Source: Gammaproteobacteria bacterium
GTDB taxonomy: Bacteria > Pseudomonadota > Gammaproteobacteria > Steroidobacterales > Steroidobacteraceae
Length of the DNA stretch: 34,653 bases
Direction: 5' to 3'
NCBI GenBank assembly: GCA_020029545.1
Contig: JAIBJL010000003.1
Coordinates: forward strand, 1-34,653
Made by a program: the position numbers and the translations under genes. Each line of letters opens with the position of its first letter. The first letter of the stretch is position 1. This document shows, in pieces, positions 25,942 through 34,653 of the stretch. The notes below the pieces were generated by a model. That model ran no database searches. It was given only the letters and a program-made list of their open reading frames with translations, and was not told the DNA's origin.

Positions 25942-27567
25942 ATGAGCGCCAATGCCGCTGCGATCCCCGCTACCAGGCAAACCAACCGCCCGCAGCTGGA
26001 CCACAAGCCTAGCCCGGTCACGGCAATTATCTTTGTCGGACTGCTGGCAACCGGACTGCTGTTCACGGCGTACAGCCTGATCACCGACGTCAGTGCCGCA
26101 GGCGTGCGCACGACGACGATCGTGCCGTTCATCCTGCTGGGCGTCGCGCTGCTGATCGCTTTAGGGTTCGAGTTCGTGAACGGCTTTCACGATACCGCCA
26201 ACGCCGTGGCCACCGTGATCTATACGCACTCGTTGCCACCGAATTTCGCCGTTATATGGTCCGGTCTGTTCAATTTTCTCGGCGTGCTGTTCTCCAGCGG
26301 CGCCGTGGCGTTCGGCATTATCTCGCTGCTGCCGGTCGAGCTCATCCTGCAGGTGGGTTCGGGCGCCGGGTTCGCCATGGTGTTCGCGCTGCTGATCGCC
26401 GCCATTCTCTGGAATCTCGGCACCTGGTGGCTGGGTCTACCCGCTTCGTCTTCGCACACGTTGATCGGTTCGATTATCGGCGTCGGCGTGGCGAACGCGC
26501 TGATGCACGGTCGCGATGGCACGAGCGGCGTCGATTGGACCCAGGCGACCAAAGTCGGTTATTCGCTGCTGCTGTCGCCGCTGATCGGTTTCTGTGCCGC
26601 TGCCCTACTGCTGCTGGCGCTGCGCGCTTTGGTGAAAAACAAGCAGCTGTATGAAGAGCCGAAAACCAACGCGCCGCCACCTGCCTGGATTCGCGGCCTG
26701 CTGATCCTCACCTGTACGGGCGTCTCGTTCGCGCACGGCTCCAACGATGGCCAGAAAGGCATGGGGCTGATCATGCTGATCCTGGTCGGTACCGTTCCGC
26801 TGGCGTACGCGCTGAACCGTGCCATGCCCGTGGAAGAGACGACGCAATTCGTCGCCATGGCGCAGGTGACACAGCAGTCCCTGGCCGCCAGCGGACTGAC
26901 GGATGGCGCGCAGCTACCGGCCGATGCCGATGCGCGTAGTGCTCTCTCGAACTATGTGCGAACCAAGCAATACTCGCCTGAGGTCATCGCGGCGCTGACG
27001 TCGGTCACCGGCAGTATCGGCCAGCAGGTACGCGAGCATGGATCGCTTGCGAAAGTGCCTTCCGAAGCCGTCACCAACGTCCGCAACGATATGTATCTCG
27101 CTTCCGAAGCGATTCGCTTTCTGGACAAAGCGCCGGAGGTGAAGTTCGACGCGGCGACGCGCACGAATCTAAAGGCCTTCAAGACCGAAATCGACGATGC
27201 CACGAAATTCATCCCCTTGTGGGTCAAGATCGCGGTCGCCATTGCACTCGGTCTCGGCACCATGGTCGGCTGGAAACGCATTGTCGTGACCGTTGGCGAG
27301 AAAATCGGCAAGACTCATCTGACCTACGCACAGGGCGCATCGGCGGAGTTGGTGGCCATGCTGACCATCGCTGCTGCCGATGTTTATGGATTGCCGGTAT
27401 CGACGACCCACGTGCTATCGTCGGGCGTAGCCGGCACCATGGCGGCGAATCGATCGGGATTGCAGCTTGCCACAGTGCGCAATCTGCTGATGGCATGGGT
27501 GCTGACTTTGCCCGCGGCCATCGCACTCTCGGGGACGCTGTACTGGCTCTTCAGTCAGCTCTTTTGA
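25942..27567 (+). CDS. Inorganic phosphate transporter, Pit family
   Basis: Start MSANAAAIPATR at 25942; GFEFVNGFHDTANAVATVIYTHSL, LPASSSHTLIGSIIGVGVAN, FAHGSNDGQKGMG, LPVSTTHVLSSGVAG. Confidence 0.95.
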   Translation: MSANAAAIPATRQTNRPQLDHKPSPVTAIIFVGLLATGLLFTAYSLITDVSAAGVRTTTIVPFILLGVALLIALGFEFVNGFHDTANAVATVIYTHSLPPNFAVIWSGLFNFLGVLFSSGAVAFGIISLLPVELILQVGSGAGFAMVFALLIAAILWNLGTWWLGLPASSSHTLIGSIIGVGVANALMHGRDGTSGVDWTQATKVGYSLLLSPLIGFCAAALLLLALRALVKNKQLYEEPKTNAPPPAWIRGLLILTCTGVSFAHGSNDGQKGMGLIMLILVGTVPLAYALNRAMPVEETTQFVAMAQVTQQSLAASGLTDGAQLPADADARSALSNYVRTKQYSPEVIAALTSVTGSIGQQVREHGSLAKVPSEAVTNVRNDMYLASEAIRFLDKAPEVKFDAATRTNLKAFKTEIDDATKFIPLWVKIAVAIALGLGTMVGWKRIVVTVGEKIGKTHLTYAQGASAELVAMLTIAAADVYGLPVSTTHVLSSGVAGTMAANRSGLQLATVRNLLMAWVLTLPAAIALSGTLYWLFSQLF

Positions 27568-27665
27568 GGGAGAGGAGTTGAGTGGCAAGATTATCCACCT
27601 GCACCTGACTATCGGTACTCACCACTCACTTTTCCCCAATCGCCTCGGTCGCGTCGCGCGGCAGC

Positions 27666-28205
27666 TCACCACACCAGATCATCCGGCACGATGAAGTCCT
27701 TGTACGGATCGTTCTCGTCCACCTGGCCGGATTCCTGTTTGAGCGTCACGATCGCCTGCGGGTCGCGCTCGCGAATGCGCTCGGCTATGGGCGGCGGCAC
27801 CAGTTCGTAGTGGCCCTGGTAGCGAATGAACACCAGATCGCCGCGCAGAATCCGCGCGCGTAGTGCCGGCGTGACCGAGATCCGGCGCACCCGGTCGCGA
27901 TCGATGAAGTTGAAGTAGTCGTCGGTCTGCAGCTTGGGTTCGCGATTCTGCTCGACCAGCTGTGCAACCTCGGCACGCAGGGCTTTCTTCGCCGCCTTTT
28001 CCTGCTGCAGACGATTCAGTTCCTGATCGCGAGCGAGCTTTTCGGCCCGCGCTTTTTCCGCGGCCAGCTTTTCTTCGTTCGTCGGGCCGACCTTGTGCTT
28101 GGCCTTCTGGTGCTGCTGCTGTCGCTCTTGGTGATCGATCTGCTTCGCTTGCTTTTTGCTGCCCAGGCCCGCGGCCAGCAGCTGTTCACGCAACGACATG
28201 CTCAT
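27666..28205 (-). CDS. DUF2058 (YaiL-like) protein
   Basis: 179 aa; LREQLLAAGLGSKKQAKQI..., NFIDRDRVRRISVTPALRARILRGDLVFIRYQGHYELVP. Confidence 0.88.
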   Translation of the reverse strand: MSMSLREQLLAAGLGSKKQAKQIDHQERQQQHQKAKHKVGPTNEEKLAAEKARAEKLARDQELNRLQQEKAAKKALRAEVAQLVEQNREPKLQTDDYFNFIDRDRVRRISVTPALRARILRGDLVFIRYQGHYELVPPPIAERIRERDPQAIVTLKQESGQVDENDPYKDFIVPDDLVW

Positions 28206-28448
28206 GGGACATTCGAACCGACAAGTGAGAATCGGGCAGTGAGTTTACTAGAACACATGGCACTTGCTTAAGCGGAAGCAGTCACCGTCCGGCAAGAGAA
28301 CTGAGCATCGGCGTCGGGTCTGCCTAACCCGGTTTCACTTGTGCGCAGCGTGATGCGGTCGCAGGATAGCAGCGCCGATGGCCGCGACCGTCGCCTTTTC
28401 AGCCGCGCTGTCCATGCCTTTGGCAAATTTTTCTTAAGGAGAATCAGC

Positions 28449-29129
28449 ATGTTCATGGCGCTTCGGCTGGCGGCCACCGGCTTCTTGCTCGCATTCGCAG
28501 CGACCACACACGCCGCGGAATGGATAGAAGGAAAACATTACTTTCTTATCGAGCCGCGTCAGCTGACCACGGCGCAGGCCGGCAAGATCGAAGTGACTGA
28601 GGCGTTTTCATATGGCTGCCCGGCCTGTAACAAATTCGCACCGATTGCCGACCAGCTGAAGGCTGGTCTGCCTGCCAACGCTCAGATGGTGTATCTGCCG
28701 GCATCGTTCAATCCGTCGGAAGATTGGCCGATGTTCCAGCGCGCCTTCTACGCGGCACAGGCGCTGGGACTCGTGGAGAAAACGCACAATGCAATGTTCG
28801 ACGCCGTCTGGAAGACCGGTGAGCTGTCGATCCTGGATGCATCGCAACAGCGTTTGAAAAACCCGCTGCCGACGATCGAGGACGCCGCGAAGTTCTACGC
28901 GCGTGTCACGGGCATCAAAGCTGAAACGTTCGTCGCCACCGCAAAGTCCTTCGGCGTCGAAGCCAGCGTGCGGCGCGCCGACATGCTGATGCGCGCCTAC
29001 AAGGTACCCAGCACGCCGACAATCGTCGTCAACGGTCGGTATCGCCTGGATGGTGCATCCGCCGGCGGCTATTCGCAGCTGATCGAATTGACGAAATGGC
29101 TGGTCGCCAAGGAATCGCCGCCCCACTGA
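28449..29129 (+). CDS. dsbA: Thiol:disulfide interchange protein, DsbA family
   Basis: Start at 28449 after AAGGAG; signal peptide; VTEAFSYGCPACNKFAP (CPAC active site); cis-Pro KVPSTPTIVVNGRY. Confidence 0.9.
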   Translation: MFMALRLAATGFLLAFAATTHAAEWIEGKHYFLIEPRQLTTAQAGKIEVTEAFSYGCPACNKFAPIADQLKAGLPANAQMVYLPASFNPSEDWPMFQRAFYAAQALGLVEKTHNAMFDAVWKTGELSILDASQQRLKNPLPTIEDAAKFYARVTGIKAETFVATAKSFGVEASVRRADMLMRAYKVPSTPTIVVNGRYRLDGASAGGYSQLIELTKWLVAKESPPH

Positions 29130-29150
29130 ACCACCGTTTCAGCACCCACC

Positions 29151-29498
29151 TCAGCGCCGGCCACGGACCCGATTCGTGGCAGTGTTGACTGGCTTGTCGC
29201 GGAGGCGGTTGCGGCGCCGGAAAGCCGCAAGGTCGATGATGGTGGCGCTCGGCAAAGTCGACACCGAGTGGGTCGAAGCCGCCCGCAGTGGGCCACGACA
29301 ATCGGCGCAGCGCAGCACGCTCCCCGGCCGGCACAGCGATCTGAGACGACCGGCACTCCGGCTGATGTCACGCAGGTCGACAGGGCGGCAGCCCACCGTG
29401 CACCGGTTACACACCACCAGCACCTTCCGGGAAGGCGCGCGACGCGCGAAGAGGTCGCGAATCGCTTGCAGCACCAGGGCAGAACGAAGGGAAGTCAT
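29151..29498 (-). CDS. Hypothetical zinc-ribbon-like protein (115 aa)
   Basis: Paired cysteine motifs CNRC...CADC within VLVVCNRCTVGCRPVDLRDISRSAGRLRSLCRPGSVLRCADCRGPL; fills the gap between dsbA and the kinase gene. Confidence 0.45.
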   Translation of the reverse strand: MTSLRSALVLQAIRDLFARRAPSRKVLVVCNRCTVGCRPVDLRDISRSAGRLRSLCRPGSVLRCADCRGPLRAASTHSVSTLPSATIIDLAAFRRRNRLRDKPVNTATNRVRGRR

Positions 29499-29585
29499 GA
29501 CAGGAACGCAGTGCTAGAGCTGGGTAATTGGTATAGCAGGAATTTATTCTGCGTCAACCGTCAAAGCGGTCAGTTCGCGCATCGG

Positions 29586-30566
29586 TCAAGCAATCAATGA
29601 CTCGAAGTCGACATCGAGTACCCGTCGCGCCTCGTCAAGGCGGACCACGGCATCAGCGCGCGCCGGCATCTCCGCGAGCACATGCCGCGTCAGGCGCTCG
29701 TAGTGAGCTACGAACTCCCGCACCTGCGCATCGCTCATCACTCGAGTCAGATCGCCGTGCTGCTGCATGACACGCTCGCGCAACTTATGCTCCTGTTCGC
29801 AACGCCAGCGTGCGACCACGTCGAAGCCCGGCGCCGCCAGCAATACCAAACGATCGATCGAGGCAAACAGGCGCTGATAGTCAGTCGCCAGAGCATCGTT
29901 GATGTAGCGGCGCCAGATGCCCTCTGCATCCTGACACTGTTCCAATTCGTTGATCGGCGTCTGTAGTTGCTCGGTAGCTTGCGGTACTGCGCCGACGCAC
30001 CAGCCTTCCAGAACCACGATCTGCGCCGGTTGGTCGATGACCGGCCACAGCGATTCCGGGCAGCGGTCGTCACGTCCCTTGTCGAATGCCGGTAATGCCG
30101 TGGCACGGCCCGACCGCAGCGACGCCAGCGTGCCTAGCGCGAGTGGAATATCATGAGTGCCCGGCACCCCGCGTGTGCGCAGCAATGGATGAACGGTTGC
30201 TGCCAGCCGCATCCGCTCCGCGTGTGCCAGATAGAAATCGTCGATCGACAACGTAGCGACCACGAAGTTTTCTGTCTCGAGCAGGATCTGCAGTACTCGC
30301 GCAATCGTCGACTTGCCGCTGCCCTGCGCGCCGCAGATACCGAGGGTGATACAACGACCCGCTGCGCGGGCCAGCATCTTCACGCGTTGCGCCAGCGGCC
30401 GACAGACCGTGTCGACGGTCGCTGCAAAAGTCACCGGCAGGCGTTCCGCGGCCAGCAATGCATCGAGCGCAGTGGAATGGTTGACGTGCATCGTGTCTGC
30501 CGACCATGACTTGAGTGACAGCCAATGGGAATGGTGCCTACTAGCAGCGTGCGCCACAATTGCCAA
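29586..30566 (-). CDS. D-glycerate 3-kinase-like P-loop kinase
   Basis: 326 aa; ICGAQGSGKSTIARVLQ, SIDDFYLAHAERMRLAATVHPLLRTRGVPGTHDIPL, LEGWCVGAVPQ. Start may be the Met at 30491. Confidence 0.88.
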   Translation of the reverse strand: MAIVAHAASRHHSHWLSLKSWSADTMHVNHSTALDALLAAERLPVTFAATVDTVCRPLAQRVKMLARAAGRCITLGICGAQGSGKSTIARVLQILLETENFVVATLSIDDFYLAHAERMRLAATVHPLLRTRGVPGTHDIPLALGTLASLRSGRATALPAFDKGRDDRCPESLWPVIDQPAQIVVLEGWCVGAVPQATEQLQTPINELEQCQDAEGIWRRYINDALATDYQRLFASIDRLVLLAAPGFDVVARWRCEQEHKLRERVMQQHGDLTRVMSDAQVREFVAHYERLTRHVLAEMPARADAVVRLDEARRVLDVDFESLIA

Positions 30567-30570
30567 CCAA

Positions 30571-30857
30571 TAGAGCCTGGGGCGTGGGGCCTGGGCAGGA
30601 GACTAGAATTCCTTGCGCCAGCGTGTACGCCGGTCTATTAAAAAAGGCTGTTGAAGGGTAAGAAGAAGAGAATTTCCACGGGGCTCACGGAGGAACACGG
30701 GGTTCGGAATAGATACATGGCATGAACCAAGACAGAGCTTCTGACTACGGAAACTTCTGTGGCTAAATTCCTTGCCTTGACCCCGTGCCCCCCATGATCC
30801 CCGTGGAAATCCAACTCCGCTCCTGCCCAGGCCCCGAGCCCCAGGCCCTTGCGCCAA
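30571..30857. repeat. Large nested imperfect inverted-repeat element (~290 bp)
   Basis: Outer arms gcctggggcgtggggcctgggcaggag / ctcctgcccaggccccgagccccaggc; inner arms atttccacggggctcacggaggaacacggggttc / gaccccgtgccccccatgatccccgtggaaat. Confidence 0.65.
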
Positions 30858-30893
30858 GGCAGTCAGGTTGAATTGAGTCGCGGAGCAAACACT

Positions 30894-31625
30894 CTAGCTC
30901 TCGGCGTCGGCTACAAACTTGTACCCGACGCCGCGAACCGTCAACAAGTGCCGGGGCCGCGCCGACTGGTCTTCGATGTACCGTCGCAGACGCACGATAA
31001 AATTGTCGATCGCGCGCGTGTCGGTGCTCTCCGGCAGTCCCCACACGTCTTCGAGGATTTGCTTACGCGAGACAACCTTGCCCTGATTGCGGATCAGGTA
31101 ACGCAACAGATCCACTTCCATCAGCGTCAGTTTGAAGGTGCCACCGGCGGTGCGCAGTTCGAGCGCATTGAAGTCCACGACTCGGCCGTTGAATTCGAAC
31201 GAGCCGCTGTCGCCATTGGACTTGCCGGTGTTCGCCGCCCGTTCTTCGCCATGCCACGCGCGACGCCGCAGCAGACTGTTGATGCGCGCCAGCAGAATAT
31301 TCAGGTCGAACGGCTTCGGCAGATAGTCGTCGGCACCGCTGGCAAACCCCTTCAATACATCTTCAGGACGATGCAGCGCGGTGAGCATCAGGACCGGCAC
31401 GAAAAGCTCCGCCTTGCGCAACTCGCTGACCACCGCAAAGCCGTCCATGCCCGGCAACATGACATCGAGCACCGCCACATCGATAGGCTCGCCTGCGCCT
31501 TGCAGGCGCTGCAATGCCTCCTCCCCGGTGCCAAAGACTTCTACCGCATGTCCTTCGGCCTCCAGGTTGAAGCGCAACCCCTGAGCGAGATGCGCTTCAT
31601 CTTCGACGACCATGATCCTGCTCAT
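30894..31625 (-). CDS. OmpR/PhoB-family response regulator
   Basis: 243 aa; MVVEDEAHLAQGL, AVLDVMLPGMDGF, winged helix VVSRKQILEDVWGLPESTDTRAIDNFIVRLRRYIED. Confidence 0.95.
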   Translation of the reverse strand: MSRIMVVEDEAHLAQGLRFNLEAEGHAVEVFGTGEEALQRLQGAGEPIDVAVLDVMLPGMDGFAVVSELRKAELFVPVLMLTALHRPEDVLKGFASGADDYLPKPFDLNILLARINSLLRRRAWHGEERAANTGKSNGDSGSFEFNGRVVDFNALELRTAGGTFKLTLMEVDLLRYLIRNQGKVVSRKQILEDVWGLPESTDTRAIDNFIVRLRRYIEDQSARPRHLLTVRGVGYKFVADAES

Positions 31626-32521
31626 TGCGGCATGTACCTGGGAAGACGCAGCGTGATCTGTGCGCCCTGGCCTTCACCTTCGCTCTGTGCCGAGACATCG
31701 CCGCGGTGCTTCTTGAGCGTAGCCCTGACGATGAACAGTCCCAGGCCTGTGCCTTTGACAGTCGTACGCGATCGACCGGCGCGATAGAAACGTTTGAATA
31801 TGCGTTTGAGCTCGTCCGGCGGAATTCCCACGCCCCGGTCGCTGATCCGAATCAAGACATGAGCTCCCTGGGTCAGGGCTTCGGCGCGAATCCGCACGCC
31901 GCCAGTCGAGTATTTCACCGCATTGTCGAGCACATTCGTCAGCGCGATGCGCAACTCCTCCATGTCGCCCAGCACGACCGTATCCGCGGCGGACTCACAG
32001 GGAATCTCGATGAGCGACTCGGGATCGAGATGATGGCGCGTGCGCCCCGCCTCGACGCATTCGTGCAGTAAATCGGCGATATTCAATGGCGCCCAATCTC
32101 CGACCCGACGCTTCTGCGACGTTTGAGCCGCACGCAGCACCTGGTCGACCGTCGCCATCAGCCGATCGGTATCCCGATGCATGATGCGATAGAAATCGTC
32201 GCGCTGGGCATCGGTCACAGCGCGCGATTGCAGCGTTTCGAGGTACATGCGGATCGAGGTGATCGGCGTCTTCAGTTCGTGCGTCACGGCATTGACGAAA
32301 CTGTCGTGCTGCTCATTCCGCCGGATTTCCCGCACCAGGAAGATCGTGTTCAGGATCATGCCCACGATGATCAATGCAAACAGCACGATACCGATGACCA
32401 GGGGCACAACGCTGCGCCAGTGGAGAATCCAGGTGACATTGAGTCCGACCGCGACGGCGACCAGCAGACTGCCGAGGACGATAAAGAACGCGATGGCTTT
32501 GCTGCGACTGGTAATGAGCAT
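31622..32521 (-). CDS. Sensor histidine kinase (HisKA class)
   Basis: 299 aa; two TM segments; VNAVTHELKTPITSIRMYLETL; SDRGVGIPPDELKRIFKRFYR; GTGLGLFIV. 4-nt overlap with the regulator. Confidence 0.95.
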   Translation of the reverse strand: MLITSRSKAIAFFIVLGSLLVAVAVGLNVTWILHWRSVVPLVIGIVLFALIIVGMILNTIFLVREIRRNEQHDSFVNAVTHELKTPITSIRMYLETLQSRAVTDAQRDDFYRIMHRDTDRLMATVDQVLRAAQTSQKRRVGDWAPLNIADLLHECVEAGRTRHHLDPESLIEIPCESAADTVVLGDMEELRIALTNVLDNAVKYSTGGVRIRAEALTQGAHVLIRISDRGVGIPPDELKRIFKRFYRAGRSRTTVKGTGLGLFIVRATLKKHRGDVSAQSEGEGQGAQITLRLPRYMPQ

Positions 32522-32705
32522 TGCCGGTGCAGTGTAACGGCAAGCGAGCGGGCGTGGGCCAGGGACTAACGGTTGCCCTGCGCTTCGTGATCGAAGCGCG
32601 GTGAGGGCCGCAGCAGCTTGAAGACGGAATCAGCTGCCGCTGTCGTTCAAGATCCCTTCAAGATCCCCTCACCGCCGCGCCGCCTCTCCCCAAGAGAGGC
32701 GCTGC

Positions 32706-33626
32706 TCATGCAGCTTCATCCAACGCCGCGCCAAGCGCAATCGCCGGCTGAGTCCTCGTCTCCTGCACCCGGCCATCGAAACGCGGCAGTTTGACGTCGC
32801 GCGCCAGGCCCAATAGGCGCAGCGTCTGGATGCCATACCAATTCAGATCGAACTCGTACCAGCGCAGGCCATGTCGTGCCGACTGCGCATGCGCATGATG
32901 ATTGTTGTGCCAGCCTTCACCGAAGGTCAGCAGCGCCACCCACCAGTTGTTACGCGAATCATCGCCCGTCACGAAGCGCTGCGAACCCCACAGATGCGTT
33001 GCCGAGTTCACCAGCCAAGTGCAATGCAGACCGACGACAACGCGCAGGAAAATCGTCCAGAGCACTACATTCCAACCGAAGATCGCGAGAATCGTGAAAC
33101 CCAATGTGGTCAGCGGCACCCAATGATACCTGCTGATCCAGACATGAAATTTATCCTTGATCAGATCCGGCACCAGCGGCGCCAGCTGTTCGGTCGAGTG
33201 ATGCATGGCCTTGCCGGTCATGATCCAGCCCATATGCGACCACCACTTGCCGTCGCGCGGCGAATGCGGATCGCCCGGCTTGTCGGTGTACTTGTGATGA
33301 GTACGATGCGTCGCGACCCAGAAGATCGGCCCGCCTTCGAGCGCCAGGGTTGCGCACACCGTCATGGTGTATTCGAGCCATTTGGGCGTCTTGTAGCCGC
33401 GATGCGTCAGCAGGCGATGATAGCCCATGCCGATGCCAAGGCCGCCGGCGATCCACCAGAGCGCAACGGCGAGCAGCAAGCCGGTCCAGCTGAAGGCGAA
33501 CAGCGCTGCGACCGCAAGCACATGGAATGCGATCATGAAGAATGGAGTGATCCAGTTCTGCCAGACGGGTGCGGCGGGGGTATCGGTACTCAAGACATAT
33601 CCTCGTGGGTTATCGACGTGGATCAC
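32706..33626 (-). CDS. Acyl-CoA (delta-9 type) fatty acid desaturase
   Basis: 306 aa; histidine boxes HRLLTHRG, HRTHHK, HNNHHA. A TTG start at 33593 is an alternative. Confidence 0.93.
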   Translation of the reverse strand: MIHVDNPRGYVLSTDTPAAPVWQNWITPFFMIAFHVLAVAALFAFSWTGLLLAVALWWIAGGLGIGMGYHRLLTHRGYKTPKWLEYTMTVCATLALEGGPIFWVATHRTHHKYTDKPGDPHSPRDGKWWSHMGWIMTGKAMHHSTEQLAPLVPDLIKDKFHVWISRYHWVPLTTLGFTILAIFGWNVVLWTIFLRVVVGLHCTWLVNSATHLWGSQRFVTGDDSRNNWWVALLTFGEGWHNNHHAHAQSARHGLRWYEFDLNWYGIQTLRLLGLARDVKLPRFDGRVQETRTQPAIALGAALDEAA

Positions 33627-33707
33627 GATAACAACGAGTCACCCAGGCGACTGTAATACTTGTGTAATTTCTATCGTCGGCCAGCGAACTGACGCCCTAT
33701 GCACTTT

Positions 33708-33736
33708 TTGACATCGGGTACCGACTCTCCTGTTAG
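33708..33736 (+). promoter_or_regulatory. Possible sigma70-like promoter upstream of the radical SAM locus
   Basis: TTGACA-N17-TGTTAG; perfect -35, weak -10. Confidence 0.3.
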
Positions 33737-33808
33737 TGACCGCCGCCGGTAAACGCGTGCCTCGCCAACGCTCAGCAGTAAAATGAAGTCGCAGTCCCCG
33801 CAGAGCGG

Positions 33809-33955
33809 GTGGCTTTCAAATCGCGAGCTTTTTTTCAAATCGTCAGTTCCTCAAAAAAATCGCGGGGCGGTAATAATTCGGAGTCTCGGTGCGGAAATCC
33901 CGCATCACCTCACAGCATCACGGGTGGTTCAATGGACCCTGACGGCGTTTCATAA
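33809..33955 (+). CDS. Candidate RiPP precursor peptide (48 aa, GTG start)
   Basis: Manual translation: (M)AFKSRAFFQIVSSSKKSRGGNNSESRCGNPASPHSITGGSMDPDGVS; ends 20 nt before the radical SAM ATG. No strong ribosome-binding site. Confidence 0.35.
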   Translation: MAFKSRAFFQIVSSSKKSRGGNNSESRCGNPASPHSITGGSMDPDGVS

Positions 33956-33975
33956 TTTTCCTGGAGAAGCACGGC

Positions 33976-34653
33976 ATGGACTGCGATGCGCCATCCACCG
34001 GGGTAAAGTTCAGATTGAGCAACTACACGATTTTCGTGGATTTGCCTCATGACGAGTGCTTATTGATTCACGGCTATTCTGGTGCTTGGGACATTGTTGA
34101 TTCCCACCTTGCCCAAGGACTGCGGAGATTCAGACGCGGACCTGCGTTTGTGCCACTGATCGGGCAACCATTTAGCGACGAATCGCCCAACGACGGCGCA
34201 GAGTCTATCGAATGCCTCCCTTGTGACGTGAGCGACCTTCTTGTCAAGAGAGGATACCTTACGACATTGTCGGCAGTCGAAGAGCAAAGCCAAGTATCGA
34301 CACTCGCGACAAACCTGCATGCAATGGCGACCCACGAAGCGCCTTCGTACGTCTTTGCACTCTCGTACGCCTGCAATCTGCGCTGCGCGTATTGTTTTCA
34401 AGACCAATTGAGAACGAAGCCGGAGAATGCGCCAAGACTGGTAGATATGACGCAGGATATGGTGGATCGGATTTTCTCGATAATGCCTGAAATCGAGTCG
34501 CGGCACGGCTGCACGGAGTCACCACGTCCAGTCAGACGAATTACGCTGTTTGGAGGCGAACCCCTGGTGCCACAGTTGCGACCGCTCGTCGAATACGTGG
34601 TCAGTTCTGCCAGATGCAATGGCCCAGCAACGTTATCAGCCGTAACCAACGGT
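33976..34653 (+). CDS. Radical SAM peptide-maturase-like protein, N-terminal 226 codons (truncated by window end)
   Basis: Manual translation: MDCDAPSTGVKFRLSNYTIFVDLPHDECLLIHGYSGAWDIV...YVFALSYACNLRCAYCFQDQ...RRITLFGGEPLVP...SAVTNG. Contains CxxxCxxC and the GGEP motif; GGAG upstream of the ATG. Absent from the ORF track because it runs off the window. Confidence 0.88.
   Translation, partial: MDCDAPSTGVKFRLSNYTIFVDLPHDECLLIHGYSGAWDIVDSHLAQGLRRFRRGPAFVPLIGQPFSDESPNDGAESIECLPCDVSDLLVKRGYLTTLSAVEEQSQVSTLATNLHAMATHEAPSYVFALSYACNLRCAYCFQDQLRTKPENAPRLVDMTQDMVDRIFSIMPEIESRHGCTESPRPVRRITLFGGEPLVPQLRPLVEYVVSSARCNGPATLSAVTNG

Noticed and set aside
27568-27640. Third copy of the intergenic repeat downstream of the Pit gene
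   Set aside because: Only vague similarity (actcaccactcac); too short to support.
30849-31787. 312-aa plus-strand ORF
   Set aside because: Antisense to the PhoB-like regulator; shadow ORF.
33783-34052. 89-aa ATG-started ORF upstream of the radical SAM gene
   Set aside because: Overlaps the radical SAM N-terminus out of frame by 77 nt and has no recognisable pattern. The GTG-started 48-aa frame ending at 33955 is a better precursor candidate.
34060-34649. Minus-strand ORFs at the right edge
   Set aside because: Antisense to the radical SAM coding frame, which carries CxxxCxxC and GGEP motifs.

Overview
The window is about 34.7 kb of GC-rich proteobacterial chromosome. Gene content (long IlvA, DUF2058/YaiL-type protein, MinCDE, DsbA, Pit) suggests Gammaproteobacteria, but that is an inference. 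Most of it is ordinary chromosomal coding: MFS transporter remnant, Ser/Thr kinase-TPR, IlvA, S9 and M16 peptidases, bactofilin, DUF885, MinCDE, Pit, DsbA, glycerate kinase, PhoB/PhoR-like pair, acyl-CoA desaturase. Main items for a second look: (1) A complete PhyR/NepR/EcfG general stress response module with an adjacent HRXXN-type kinase (1601-5131). Perfect GGAAC-N16-CGTT promoters lie in front of nepR-ecfG, a DUF1328 gene and a small lipoprotein gene. This system is classically alphaproteobacterial. (2) A radical SAM peptide-maturase-like gene running off the right edge (from 33976) and absent from the ORF track, preceded by a candidate GTG-started 48-aa precursor ORF. (3) A candidate sigma54-dependent small RNA (~18029-18149) with a textbook -24/-12 element and a strong intrinsic terminator. 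(4) MITE-like and other inverted-repeat elements, an MFS gene with a C-terminal frameshifting deletion, and an M16 pair with one apparently inactive subunit. A PA0069-type radical SAM gene is cut by the left edge. No tRNA, rRNA or CRISPR was seen.
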